The notes beneath the pieces are model-generated. The model saw only the letters and a list, made by a program, of their open reading frames with translations. It was not told where the DNA came from and searched no databases. A stretch of 64,000 nt of DNA from assembly GCA_963969345.1 (NCBI GenBank), contig OZ017767.1, forward strand, positions 6,662,739-6,726,738, written 5' to 3'. Shown in pieces: positions 35,920 through 45,014 of this stretch. The translations under genes and the position numbers were made by a program. How positions within the stretch are numbered: position 1 is the first letter of the stretch; each line of letters opens with the position of its first letter. Origin of the DNA: Turbatrix aceti (Eukaryota > Nematoda > Chromadorea > Rhabditida > Panagrolaimidae).

Positions 35920-36325
35920 CATTCGCGCACATAGTGTTGACTTTGGCAGCTTCGCGCAATGGCATTTTTGAATTGTTAATGACGGCATGGGGGGGGATTA
36001 ATTTGACAAGTCTTGATCTTTCGATTAAGCCATCAACGGCACAAAAATGTTAAGTTTTGCCAAAGATGCAACCCATCCAAAGTTCATTTTTAAATCGTCG
36101 ATTGCGGCCTTTTAGAGCTCTAACAAAACAATCTGGTTAACAGAAAGTTCCATCAGGTTGGTACCAGTCGATTAAGCCAAGTGCCGTTTGTTGAACATCG
36201 AAGAGGACCGAGATTCCTCACAAAAACTGTTTTACCCTATAAAATGTGTATGCGAAATGCTGCTTCGCAAACATCGTTGCAAGTAAGTGTTCTCGAACGG
36301 ATTGTTACGCGCGCGCATTCAAAAA
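35920..36325 (+). repeat. Left terminal inverted repeat of the DNA transposon
   Basis: Reverse complement of 44608-45014. The only differences noticed by eye are the poly-G run (8 versus 9) and the inner edge. It includes a frame that opens with MPFVEHRRGPRFLTK and reads into the transposase, which is why the same start appears in antisense at the other end. Confidence 0.9.
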
Positions 36326-38134
36326 ATAATGAATTCCACATCATGGATTGCTTTTTTTTGCTGTTTTTGGCTTCTGAAAAAAATAGTGAACATTTTCTCC
36401 GAAGTCTTAAACGGATACGAAACTATGCAAAAAGTGAATTTAAAAAATTCGTTGAATTTAAAAGAAGGAACAGTTTTAAAAAAGTTGTCACTGTTATCTT
36501 TGACATGAAAAAAAGACTTTCCAAAGCTCGTCGTGCCCAGTACAAGAAGTTGTCGGAATCCGGTGTTGCTGCAAAGCGTGCGGCGCAAGGTAATCAGTCT
36601 AATCAAGATGATGTTGGGCTACTCGTCGACGCAGAGTCACCTTATGAAGGATCCTTTCCTATTGAAGTAGGAGAAGTCATGGACACCGATCTCCCCGCGT
36701 ATACGGAACAACCTACGGATGAAGAACTTCCGAGTACTGGTATTACTCATCGTCCGTCGTCTACTGTCAATTGGTATGTCCGGTACATGACAACACTGTC
36801 CAAAAATCGGGTGCTCCAAAATCAGGTCACAAAATTAAAGGCCGAATCCCAACATATGAAAGCTGAGATAACAAAGCGGGACATGAAAATCGCAAACTTG
36901 GAAAGTGGTGAAGTTATGGATTCAACGTCTCCGCCTCCTCCTTTGACTTCTACGCCACCTCGTCGGTTACGGCATATTCCTGATCGCGCAACACCTCCTG
37001 GACACCCGCGGATGCTACGAGCACGTACTCGACAAAGAAGATGGAAGAAGTTGACTAATCTGTGCCATCGACTCTTTGGTACAGATATCCAAGAAGTTGT
37101 AGACAGCTGTCATTCCAAGGAGCCTGTTCGTTGCCTCACGGCCGAGGAAGCCGTCCGTCTCGTTTACCGAACGAATATGACGTTTGAAGTGTACGATGCT
37201 CTACATAAACTGAAATTTGGTACGTTAAAATAAAAAAATATATAACTTACAAATTTATTATTTTAAGTGCCCTCCAGAACAGCGTACTATCGAGCTGAAA
37301 AGGAATTAGTCCTGCAAATGGCGATGGAAGAAGACGTGGAGTATGAGTTGTCAAATACAAAAAAAGTCGTCGTCAAAAGCGTTGACATTATCCAAACACT
37401 CAAACTATCTGTCACTCAACTGGATAATATTTTACCACCCGGCATTATCCGAGTAACGATTGGAGGTGATTCCGGTGGAGACGGCGATCTGGCTAGCACC
37501 AAAATATGTGGTTATTTCAATGACTTGCCATCAGGCTGCTCTACAAGTACGATGATGCTACTGGCACTGTTTTTTGACAAAGACGGCAGAGAAATGCTAG
37601 AAAACGTGTTCGGAAGCCTCAACGCCGCTATTGAGAAGCTCCAGACAGAGGGCATTTTGATCAACGGCATCATAAGAAAGTTCAAGTTGTAGGCATTAAA
37701 AGTTTCAAATGTCGAAAAATACAAAAAAATTTCAGCTACCTAAACGGGGACCTCAAGTTTCTAAGTATAGTTCTCGGACACCAAGGACAATCGGCCACTT
37801 GTTTCTGTCATCTTTGCGAAGCCAAGATCGAAACCATCGCCGGAGTTAAAATTCTCATAGATATTGCTCCGTTGAGAACAGCTGAATCCATGCACGATGA
37901 CTACACGAGATCCCAACAAGCTATTCGAGCTTTGAATGGAGGTTCCAACAACGCGACAAAAAAAGGCACTACCCAGGCGTATCGTGAGAATCACTCCGTA
38001 AGTAACTATTATCTGCTGCCTGCGATTCCTTTCGATTGTATCGTTCCGCCGCCGTTGCACACGCTTTCTGGAACCTTTAAGGTTTTATGGGATAAAGCCA
38101 AAGAAGTGAATTCTGATTACACGGACGCAATGAT

Positions 38135-38480
38135 TGTAAGGCCCCCAGAGGCCCTCGAGACACAGTTCTTTACACAACAGTTTATTTGGACGCGATAAAT
38201 AATTGATAACTGATTGTTCACGGACATATATATAGGGATCACAAAACGAGGGGCTAAAGGGGAGGGAGCAGGGAGCAAGTTGTTGACGACGTCCGGCAGC
38301 GGAAGGACCCGTCGCTGCCGGAAACGGCGCTCCGCGTCCCGACGTGTATCGGAAGCGTCGGTCGATCATCGATATCTCCTGAAAAACAACATAATGTTAT
38401 TATTCCCAGGATCGCATGATCCCCCCTTTGCCGGCTGCAGTCATTGCAAGACTACACGACGTGCCTTACAGTGCCTTACA
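38135..38480 (-). repeat. 3' LTR
   Basis: This is the copy downstream of the coding frame. I compared it by eye with 43717-44062 and saw no difference in 346 bases, which implies a very recent insertion or conversion. The end adjoining the body contains GTGCCTTACA twice in tandem. Confidence 0.9.
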
Positions 38481-38495
38481 ACTATCCCCTACCAG
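38481..38495 (-). other. Polypurine-like tract before the 3' LTR
   Basis: On the element's sense strand the bases just before the 3' LTR read GGTAGGGGATAG, the place where a plus-strand priming tract is expected. Purine purity is modest. Confidence 0.5.
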
Positions 38496-38529
38496 AAGAT
38501 TCGTCCCGAATCTTTTGTTATCCAACAAC

Positions 38530-38560
<31 letters not shown>

Positions 38561-38654
38561 TTCAAGATGTTCTGTGCCTTCGCACGTTAGCTATGATCAT
38601 AACCTGCAAAACCCACCTGTCTATAGCCGCTCCAGTTGCTGTGCAAGTCGTGCT

Positions 38655-41600
38655 TCATTGGCTGTTAACGCTAGAGGTGGCGGCCCTGTAAGACCGCGAG
38701 AAGCCATACACATGAAGGTGTGATGCCAGGGGTCTTCCCGTGATAATCGTTCTCCTGCTATGACGATGAGGGAGCAGCGCGCTCTGGTTGATTTCCATTA
38801 GTGCTGCTGCCGCCTGAGTTTCGCTTGGCACGGTTACTGGATGAGCTACGCCCAGCGTCATTTTTTCATAGACCGTTGCATACTCGTCCGAACCATTTAT
38901 CATCATGAGTTTGCCGCACTCCTTTCCCTGAAATGTAAAAGCTGCTGCTATCAGCTGCGCCTTTGGTAGCTCTTTGGGCTCTGCGAGATATAGAGGGGCT
39001 TTTAGGCCGGATCCCATTTTTACCTCGATTACACTGGCAGAATGCGGCGGGATCCTGACTGTCGTCACCGCCATTATCTTGCCCGGCTCATACAAATAAC
39101 CCAGCGGTAGTTCCTGGCCGTGTAGTCTGACCCTCCAATCCGTGTAGTCAAATGTGATGGGTGGCAGCATCCGTAGAGAATCAACTCCTAAAATCACATC
39201 GTGTCTTATGCTGGTGGTGAGACCGTCCGCAAAGCACATTCTGATTTGCGTGCTGTGACTGCCCACCCGGAGAGTGACTACCTTAGTTCCGATTATCCTT
39301 AGCTCATGCCCAGATGCGGTTTCTACTGGTAGTGGTGCGGCATCTAGCTGGCTTTTGCTGACCTGGAACAGATCTAGAAGCTCGGCTGGAGCCAGTGACA
39401 CGCTTGCACCCGTGTCGATGAGCGCTCTGACATTTATTCCATTTACCTTTACCATCACTACTGATTGTGGCAACCGATAGTCATGTGGCAGCGTGTATAC
39501 GGCTTCTCTGGGCGAGTCAGACTTTTTGTTGGTGTTACGATCTTCCTGATCATCCCTCATGAACTGCGCATACCCTGCGTGCTTGTCCTCTTCTTCGCTG
39601 CATCGATCGCAATCCCCATTTTCTGCGCTCACCCTGCCTTTGCTCGTTACGGAGAGAGAAAAAGGAACGCTTTCTTTTCTTAGAACCAAAATATTTTTTT
39701 TAAAGTCTAGTTCGAAAGCAGGCAGAGCAGTCATGCAGTTGACGCCTAGTATGATGTCAACGCCTTCTTTGAAACATGGAAGATCTCCGCCGTGCAAAAA
39801 GATGTGAATGCGCGTGCTGGCAATGTGCACAGCAACTGTCTCCCCTGTCTGTAATGGAATTTGCTCCCCTGTGGCCGTTGTTACGCAATCAGTTGTTTGT
39901 GTGGGTTTGCTTCGAAAAATGCGCGCTACCTTCCTTGACGCGATGCTCATATCCGCTCCCGTGTCAAGCATCGCGCGAAACGTGTGGCCGTTGATCTTTA
40001 CATGAATTATCAGGCGCGCTCCTAAACATAAAACTTCCGGAGGCCACCGTGACGCCGCCTGTCTCCTTTCTTCAGTGGTGACTTCGCGGAGTTCATATCG
40101 CTGACCCCCGCGCTCATTTTGGCTTTGTTGATCCTGAGCTTTGCGCAGAGCGTACGAGAGGGCTACTGCAACCCTGCCATTTAATAAGTAAACTATCGCT
40201 AAGGGAACGATGACGTCGCGTATAAAGAGAAAAGACACCCATAGACAGCATACACACATCCAACACTCCCGGATATCGATCTCCTCTCCGATTAGAAATG
40301 CCCACCAACCTCGACGAACCAGACTTGCTGCCGTGGAGTCCGTTTGTAGGTGTCGGTCGATAGATGAACCCAGTTGCTTCTGTACCTCCGCCTGAACTCT
40401 CGCTTCTCTCAGTGACTGCTCGATGTTGTCGAGTGGCAGAAGAGCTCGTGCTTCAGTCAGTATTAGGTCATGAAACGTTGTTGGTAACGGACCTGTTCCC
40501 AATGCCTCTGCGGTGTGTGCTGGGGTCCACTTCTTGATGGGTAGCTGTCGGTTTGCTCCTGAAATGAGATTAAATTCCTTATCCCTGCCGGGCACCACCC
40601 TCCATGGAGTGGCCAGCTCGCAGTCTACCGTTGTCCTGCGGTGGCTTACAATGCCTGTGACCGTATCCGCATACGCCTGTAGAGTTTGCGATCCCAGGTT
40701 CACCGTTACGGGAAGTTCGAGGGTGCATTCGGTTGTCGCCCGTGGTTGCCACTGTTCTTGTGCTATTGCCTGGCAGGGCCACAATCGCACCGTGTTGGCC
40801 GCCAGCACTTCTGCCTGTACAAATTCTTGCCGAATGAGTCTTCGCACGATCATGGACGGCTGGAGCAACAACGTGCTAAGCATGGCTGTCCAGCCAAAAT
40901 CTCGAGCTTCACATGCCGATCCTGAAAGCCTGATTAGTCTGTTGATCGTCGCTTCATTTACCGCTGCTAGCTGTGCCGCCAACTGCTCCGATTGCACTAG
41001 TCCTGAGCTGCTGCGTTTCGTTCTGGTGGTCAGCACTAGCCGTTTCGCTGCATCCTGTGATATGGCGTACCCTTGATCCGCTACAATGAGCTTCTGACCG
41101 CATTCTTCTATCAGGTGTTCATGCTGAAATGATAATAGGAACTCACCCGTTTCTGTTATCCACGTACGGTTACCCGCAAATCCTCGCCAACTGCCCAGCA
41201 CTTCATACCTACATATCTGGTGTGAGCGTTTCTCCCAGATCAGAACGGCTCCGCTCTCAAGGTGGCATCTGCCATCTTCGATTCTGCACTCTCTCGCATC
41301 ACCGATGACTGTGTGCAGTTGCAGACTGTCCGCTTCGTGCCATATGACAACTTCGTGCGCGAAGCAATTTGTGGCTTCGGTGTAGCGAGTCGTAAAACTC
41401 CCGATGATCGGCCATGGATATTCAAAGTGCAATTGATTTGAAGTTTTAAGTAACTCACCGGTACGTGTCATTTGCCCGCTTGGCGACGTCTTTTTCTTCC
41501 ACATACGTCGGCACTCCTCCTCGTCCAGCGGTAGTGTCTCTTCGGTGATATTTTGCCTGTGTTCATTCTCCAGTGTTGTCCAGTAGCTTGCCCTCTGTCT

Positions 41601-43679
41601 TACGCAGGAGCACATGATGGCTGTGAAGTTTGTCCTTCCAATACTGGGCCTAAAAATCGTGACATCCGTTGGATCCGTGGACCACTGATGTTCGGCCGTG
41701 ATGGGACATCCCAGGGTCTTCGGCAGCCGCATTACTGTCTGCGGGACATCCTTTTGACATAGCATGAGTTGCCCTGAGGCCACCCCTAGCAGACTGCATA
41801 GTATTAACATACAAGTTGCATTCCCCAGTCTGTCGCACCTAATTTTTACCTCTTTCTGCTTTGTGTTGAGCCCTTGCCTGAGCTCGCAGATCGTCATTAC
41901 TCCAGTGTTAAAGTCACCGGCTAGTTGCGCTTCAATTTCTCCAACCAACCTGTCGTTGTGTTGTTTGAGAGCTCCAATGTGTCGCCGTAACCTGTCTTCT
42001 TCGCTCTCTGTTGGTTCCACACTGTTGACCTGTCTGGGTGGTACTGTTTGGGGAGGCTGACCCATGCGAGTGAGGGGCGATCGGGTCTGATTGCTGGCCT
42101 GACCGGGCTGTGGCCCCCGCGGACAGTCTCTCATGATGTGCCCTTGATAGCCACATCTGTAACAAGTTATAACTCTACCCACTTGTCTCCTGGTCGTTTC
42201 GGGCCGTGGTCGAAGGGCATCTTGTAATTCGGTTCGGAGAGTTTCAAGTTGCTTCCGCAAAACGCTCATTTCATCCTGCACGACCTCTGCTACCTGTTGT
42301 GCCGTGTCACGCCCGCCAGAACTGTTGTGGAATTCGAGTTTCGTTGCCAATTCGAGCGCGTTTGCATATGTTGCGGGATTCGCCTGAAGTACTTGCCCGC
42401 GCATCTCGTGAGGTAGTCGTTGGGTGAATTCTTCGTAGAGCCTTTCCTGTATGAATTCGTTCGGCTTCGTGGGAAACGCTCGTTGAACAAGTGTTTCTAA
42501 CTTTTCTGCATAGTCTAGAATTCTCCTACCTGGGGTTAGTGCCGGATATTCGTGAAGTCGTGACAGTGCCGCCTGAGGTGTCTGCAATCTTGCAAACTCG
42601 TTTTTCAAATTTGTGACCGCCGTGTCGACTGTGTTTCTGCGGTCCGCTTGGAGTGCTTCAAAGGTTCTCCTCGCTCGGCCAGTCAGCTTGGATTTTAGGA
42701 AACCAAGTTTTCTCTCCTCTGTCATGTCCGCGTCTGCCGCGTATTCGAGATGGTCTTTCATTCTCGTGGACCACTCTGAAAAATCATCTTCACCGTTACC
42801 GCTGAATGTCGGCAGCGCGCGCTCTGCATGACTCAGCATCCACACGTTTATCGGTGTTGGGGTCACTCGTGCCCCCGCCCTTCTTAACTCACCTTTATCG
42901 GTGCTATGAACTTGAACCGCCCTGTTGTTACCACCACTGTCGTCATCATCACAGCCATCCGATTTATCACCGTCGTCGTCATCACGGCCATCCGTCTTCT
43001 CACCGTCGTCGTCATCACGGCCATCCGTTGCGCCATCTCTAATATGGCCCGCCATGTTGCCCTTGCAACCCTCACTGTCGTCATCACGACTCTCCTCGCC
43101 ACTGCTTCCATCGTGGTCCGTGTCTTCCTGCAACGAATTATTATCCTCATCCTCAAACTCACTGTCGTATTCCGTGTCTTCGACTCGCCCGGCTAGTTTG
43201 TTCTCGATTGCCGTAATTCGTGTCGAGATGTCATCTATTCTGCTTGCCAATTCTCCGAACCGCTGTACCGAGTCGTTCTTATCTTGCTGTAGCGCGCTCG
43301 CTCGGTGATCGAGCCGTGCAACAGCCTCTTTGACTTTTGTCTGGTATTCTTGCACCTTGTCGCACACCGTCTGCCTTATTGCGTCGAACTTGCGATTCCA
43401 AGCAGGTTCAAGTTCGCCCAGTTTCTGCGCGACACCATTGATGGCCGCCTCAGCCTTGTTGATGCTGGCTTGTTGTGTGTCCATGCGGTCGGTGATTTCG
43501 ATCAAAGCGGTGTTGAGGGCTCCTCGCCTCTCCTCTGAGGTTTCCCTCAGTGCCCTGAAAGTGTTTTCCACCAACCTGTACACACTGCGTGCCGCATCCT
43601 TCACTTGTTTGGCCGTGGCGCTCTTGTCCTCGGATGTGCCACGGAATACTTGTTCCAGGCTTTCGGTCAGGGTTCCCAT
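38655..43679 (-). CDS. Retroelement polyprotein: Gag, envelope-like glycoprotein, tandem retropepsins
   Basis: The open frame begins at 43745; residues are counted from there (1696 in all), and the likely start is M23 (43679). A coiled-coil head (23-200) is followed by Asp/Gly-rich repeats (about 205-290) and a retrotransposon-gag capsid region (about 300-470). A CCHC zinc knuckle (CYRCGYQGHIMRDCP) lies near 527. From about 640 the chain looks like a membrane glycoprotein: a hydrophobic signal-like segment (ATCMLILCSLLGVASG), many cysteines, N-glycosylation sites, a furin-type RTKR at about 908, and one membrane segment near 1160-1190. Two aspartic protease domains follow, with LDTGAD...ILGVNC near 1260 and IDTGAS...ILGVDS near 1442. 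A linker of the kind that precedes reverse transcriptase comes next, then a stop. Three in-frame GGTGAGTT donor-like sites (about 42893, 41455 and 41145) suggest spliced products. Confidence 0.8.
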   Translation of the reverse strand: MGTLTESLEQVFRGTSEDKSATAKQVKDAARSVYRLVENTFRALRETSEERRGALNTALIEITDRMDTQQASINKAEAAINGVAQKLGELEPAWNRKFDAIRQTVCDKVQEYQTKVKEAVARLDHRASALQQDKNDSVQRFGELASRIDDISTRITAIENKLAGRVEDTEYDSEFEDEDNNSLQEDTDHDGSSGEESRDDDSEGCKGNMAGHIRDGATDGRDDDDGEKTDGRDDDDGDKSDGCDDDDSGGNNRAVQVHSTDKGELRRAGARVTPTPINVWMLSHAERALPTFSGNGEDDFSEWSTRMKDHLEYAADADMTEERKLGFLKSKLTGRARRTFEALQADRRNTVDTAVTNLKNEFARLQTPQAALSRLHEYPALTPGRRILDYAEKLETLVQRAFPTKPNEFIQERLYEEFTQRLPHEMRGQVLQANPATYANALELATKLEFHNSSGGRDTAQQVAEVVQDEMSVLRKQLETLRTELQDALRPRPETTRRQVGRVITCYRCGYQGHIMRDCPRGPQPGQASNQTRSPLTRMGQPPQTVPPRQVNSVEPTESEEDRLRRHIGALKQHNDRLVGEIEAQLAGDFNTGVMTICELRQGLNTKQKEVKIRCDRLGNATCMLILCSLLGVASGQLMLCQKDVPQTVMRLPKTLGCPITAEHQWSTDPTDVTIFRPSIGRTNFTAIMCSCVRQRASYWTTLENEHRQNITEETLPLDEEECRRMWKKKTSPSGQMTRTGELLKTSNQLHFEYPWPIIGSFTTRYTEATNCFAHEVVIWHEADSLQLHTVIGDARECRIEDGRCHLESGAVLIWEKRSHQICRYEVLGSWRGFAGNRTWITETGEFLLSFQHEHLIEECGQKLIVADQGYAISQDAAKRLVLTTRTKRSSSGLVQSEQLAAQLAAVNEATINRLIRLSGSACEARDFGWTAMLSTLLLQPSMIVRRLIRQEFVQAEVLAANTVRLWPCQAIAQEQWQPRATTECTLELPVTVNLGSQTLQAYADTVTGIVSHRRTTVDCELATPWRVVPGRDKEFNLISGANRQLPIKKWTPAHTAEALGTGPLPTTFHDLILTEARALLPLDNIEQSLREARVQAEVQKQLGSSIDRHLQTDSTAASLVRRGWWAFLIGEEIDIRECWMCVCCLWVSFLFIRDVIVPLAIVYLLNGRVAVALSYALRKAQDQQSQNERGGQRYELREVTTEERRQAASRWPPEVLCLGARLIIHVKINGHTFRAMLDTGADMSIASRKVARIFRSKPTQTTDCVTTATGEQIPLQTGETVAVHIASTRIHIFLHGGDLPCFKEGVDIILGVNCMTALPAFELDFKKNILVLRKESVPFSLSVTSKGRVSAENGDCDRCSEEEDKHAGYAQFMRDDQEDRNTNKKSDSPREAVYTLPHDYRLPQSVVMVKVNGINVRALIDTGASVSLAPAELLDLFQVSKSQLDAAPLPVETASGHELRIIGTKVVTLRVGSHSTQIRMCFADGLTTSIRHDVILGVDSLRMLPPITFDYTDWRVRLHGQELPLGYLYEPGKIMAVTTVRIPPHSASVIEVKMGSGLKAPLYLAEPKELPKAQLIAAAFTFQGKECGKLMMINGSDEYATVYEKMTLGVAHPVTVPSETQAAAALMEINQSALLPHRHSRRTIITGRPLASHLHVYGFSRSYRAATSSVNSQ

Positions 43680-43696
43680 CTCACGGTGGATCTTTA

Positions 43697-43714
43697 ACCA
43701 TTCGCTGCTACCAG
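43697..43714 (-). other. Primer-binding site, initiator tRNA-Met-like
   Basis: Two bases after the 5' LTR the minus strand reads TGGTAGCAGCGAATGGTT. The 3' end of eukaryotic initiator tRNA-Met would pair with TGGTAGCAG-GGATGG, so most of the 16-18 positions match, including the first nine. The match and position make this a good primer-binding site. Confidence 0.75.
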
Positions 43715-43716
43715 AT

Positions 43717-44062
43717 TGTAAGGCCCCCAGAGGCCCTCGAGACACAGTTCTTTACACAACAGTTTATTTGGACGCGATAAATAATTGATAACTGATTGTT
43801 CACGGACATATATATAGGGATCACAAAACGAGGGGCTAAAGGGGAGGGAGCAGGGAGCAAGTTGTTGACGACGTCCGGCAGCGGAAGGACCCGTCGCTGC
43901 CGGAAACGGCGCTCCGCGTCCCGACGTGTATCGGAAGCGTCGGTCGATCATCGATATCTCCTGAAAAACAACATAATGTTATTATTCCCAGGATCGCATG
44001 ATCCCCCCTTTGCCGGCTGCAGTCATTGCAAGACTACACGACGTGCCTTACAGTGCCTTACA
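43717..44062 (-). repeat. 5' LTR
   Basis: This is the copy upstream of the coding frame. The long open frame actually starts inside it (an ATG at 43745), but translation from there would run through the primer-binding site, so the ATG at 43679 is the better start for Gag. Confidence 0.9.
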
Positions 44063-44607
44063 TGATGACAAAGTGCCACTCGAAGCTATCTATGCCTAGC
44101 CGTGAATTTTCTGGACGGGATGGATCAACAATGATAAAAGAGATAGCTAAGGATGATAGCCCCAACGTTCCTTATAAGCAATTATTTGTCATGCTTCGAG
44201 AAATCGAAAAGTACGCAGAATCAAGAACTTATTTGGAGCATGAGATCGACGAACTCGAGATGTTGATCGAAAAATTCTGCATCGAAGCTGAACAAAATAA
44301 GATCAAGTACACTCCGAAGATTCACTTGCTTCGTCGTCACGTGGTGCCGTTTATTCGTCTTCATGGATCCTGGTCAAAGTTCACGGAGCAAGGCTTAGAA
44401 GCCATGCATGCGATAGTCGCACGTATTATGAGGAGAGTTCCTCGCACAAGGATCGGAGGCATCACGAGAGCCGTCAACTTCGTTATGAAGCGAATAATTG
44501 GCCGTGGCATTATTGAGCGCCAATGTCTGTCACAAGAATAAAAGAATGTTGTCTGTATCACAAAACTTCAACAAACAAGAGCAGCTTGTAAAAAATTTCT
44601 TGCAAAA

Positions 44608-45014
44608 TTTTTGAATGCGCGCGCGTAACAATCCGTTCGAGAACACTTACTTGCAACGATGTTTGCGAAGCAGCATTTCGCATACACATTTTATAGGGTA
44701 AAACAGTTTTTGTGAGGAATCTCGGTCCTCTTCGATGTTCAACAAACGGCACTTGGCTTAATCGACTGGTACCAACCTGATGGAACTTTCTGTTAACCAG
44801 ATTGTTTTGTTAGAGCTCTAAAAGGCCGCAATCGACGATTTAAAAATGAACTTTGGATGGGTTGCATCTTTGGCAAAACTTAACATTTTTGTGCCGTTGA
44901 TGGCTTAATCGAAAGATCAAGACTTGTCAAATTAATCCCCCCCCCATGCCGTCATTAACAATTCAAAAATGCCATTGCGCGAAGCTGCCAAAGTCAACAC
45001 TATGTGCGCGAATG
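44608..45014 (-). repeat. Right terminal inverted repeat of the DNA transposon
   Basis: Reverse complement of the left arm, ending GTGCGCGAATG at 45014. It lies about 430 bases upstream of the PSME4 start codon, so the transposon now forms the distal promoter region of that gene. Confidence 0.9.

Larger units (their letters stand above)
38135..44062 (-). mobile_element. LTR retrotransposon (Gag, envelope-like, two proteases; no RT/integrase) nested in the transposase gene
   Basis: The element is 5928 bases long. Its LTRs are 346 bases (38135-38480 and 43717-44062) with TGTAAGGC...GCCTTACA ends. The direct repeat TGAT flanks it at 38131-38134 and 44063-44066. A primer-binding site follows the 5' LTR and a G-rich polypurine-like tract precedes the 3' LTR. 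The internal region is one long open frame on the minus strand followed by about 175 non-coding bases that include a 29-base homopolymer. No reverse transcriptase, RNase H or integrase motif is present, so mobility must depend on enzymes from a related copy, or the pol region was deleted. Confidence 0.9.
36505..44541 (+). pseudogene. Transposase gene of the DNA transposon, split by the LTR element
   Basis: The coding parts are 36505-37219, 37268-37685, 37736-38134 and, after the insertion, 44067-44541. Joined they give 668 aa in one frame; an in-frame ATG at 36181 in the inverted repeat would add 108 residues. Seen in the protein: a basic start (KKRLSKARRAQYKKL); a short coiled stretch; a TIGGDSGGDGDLAST segment; then LNGDLKFLSIVLGHQGQSATCFCHLC; and, beyond the insertion, GSWSKFTEQGLEAMHA near the end. 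The aspartates in GGDSGG and NGDLKF and the late Glu in TEQGLEAMH could be a DDE triad, which is inference. The family is not one I can name. Apart from the insertion I see no stop or frameshift, so the copy was intact until recently. Confidence 0.8.
35920..45014 (+). mobile_element. DNA transposon with about 406-bp terminal inverted repeats, carrying a nested LTR retrotransposon
   Basis: Long inverted repeats bound the element: 35920-36325 and 44608-45014. They begin CATTCGCGCACATAGTGTTG and differ by a G/C-run length and almost nothing else. Without the retroelement insertion the element would be about 3.2 kb. It codes for one transposase-like protein with two introns. Outside the near-identical arms the similarity continues at a lower level for about 50 bases on each side, so the ends are either older than the inner arms or lie farther out. 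I could not find a clean target-site duplication. The superfamily is unassigned. Confidence 0.85.

Noticed and set aside
36181..36504. Extended N-terminus of the transposase from an ATG in the inverted repeat
   Set aside because: In frame but low-complexity in its second half, and it contains a good GTAAGT donor near 36281; kept only as an alternative start.
38530..38558. 29-base A tract as a poly(A) tail of a processed retrocopy
   Set aside because: It is poly-T on the sense strand of the LTR element and lies before the 3' LTR, so it cannot be that element's tail; no processed gene ends there.
43679..43745. Gag start inside the 5' LTR
   Set aside because: Translation would have to begin within the LTR and cross the primer-binding site; the next ATG at 43679 begins the coiled-coil Gag region cleanly.
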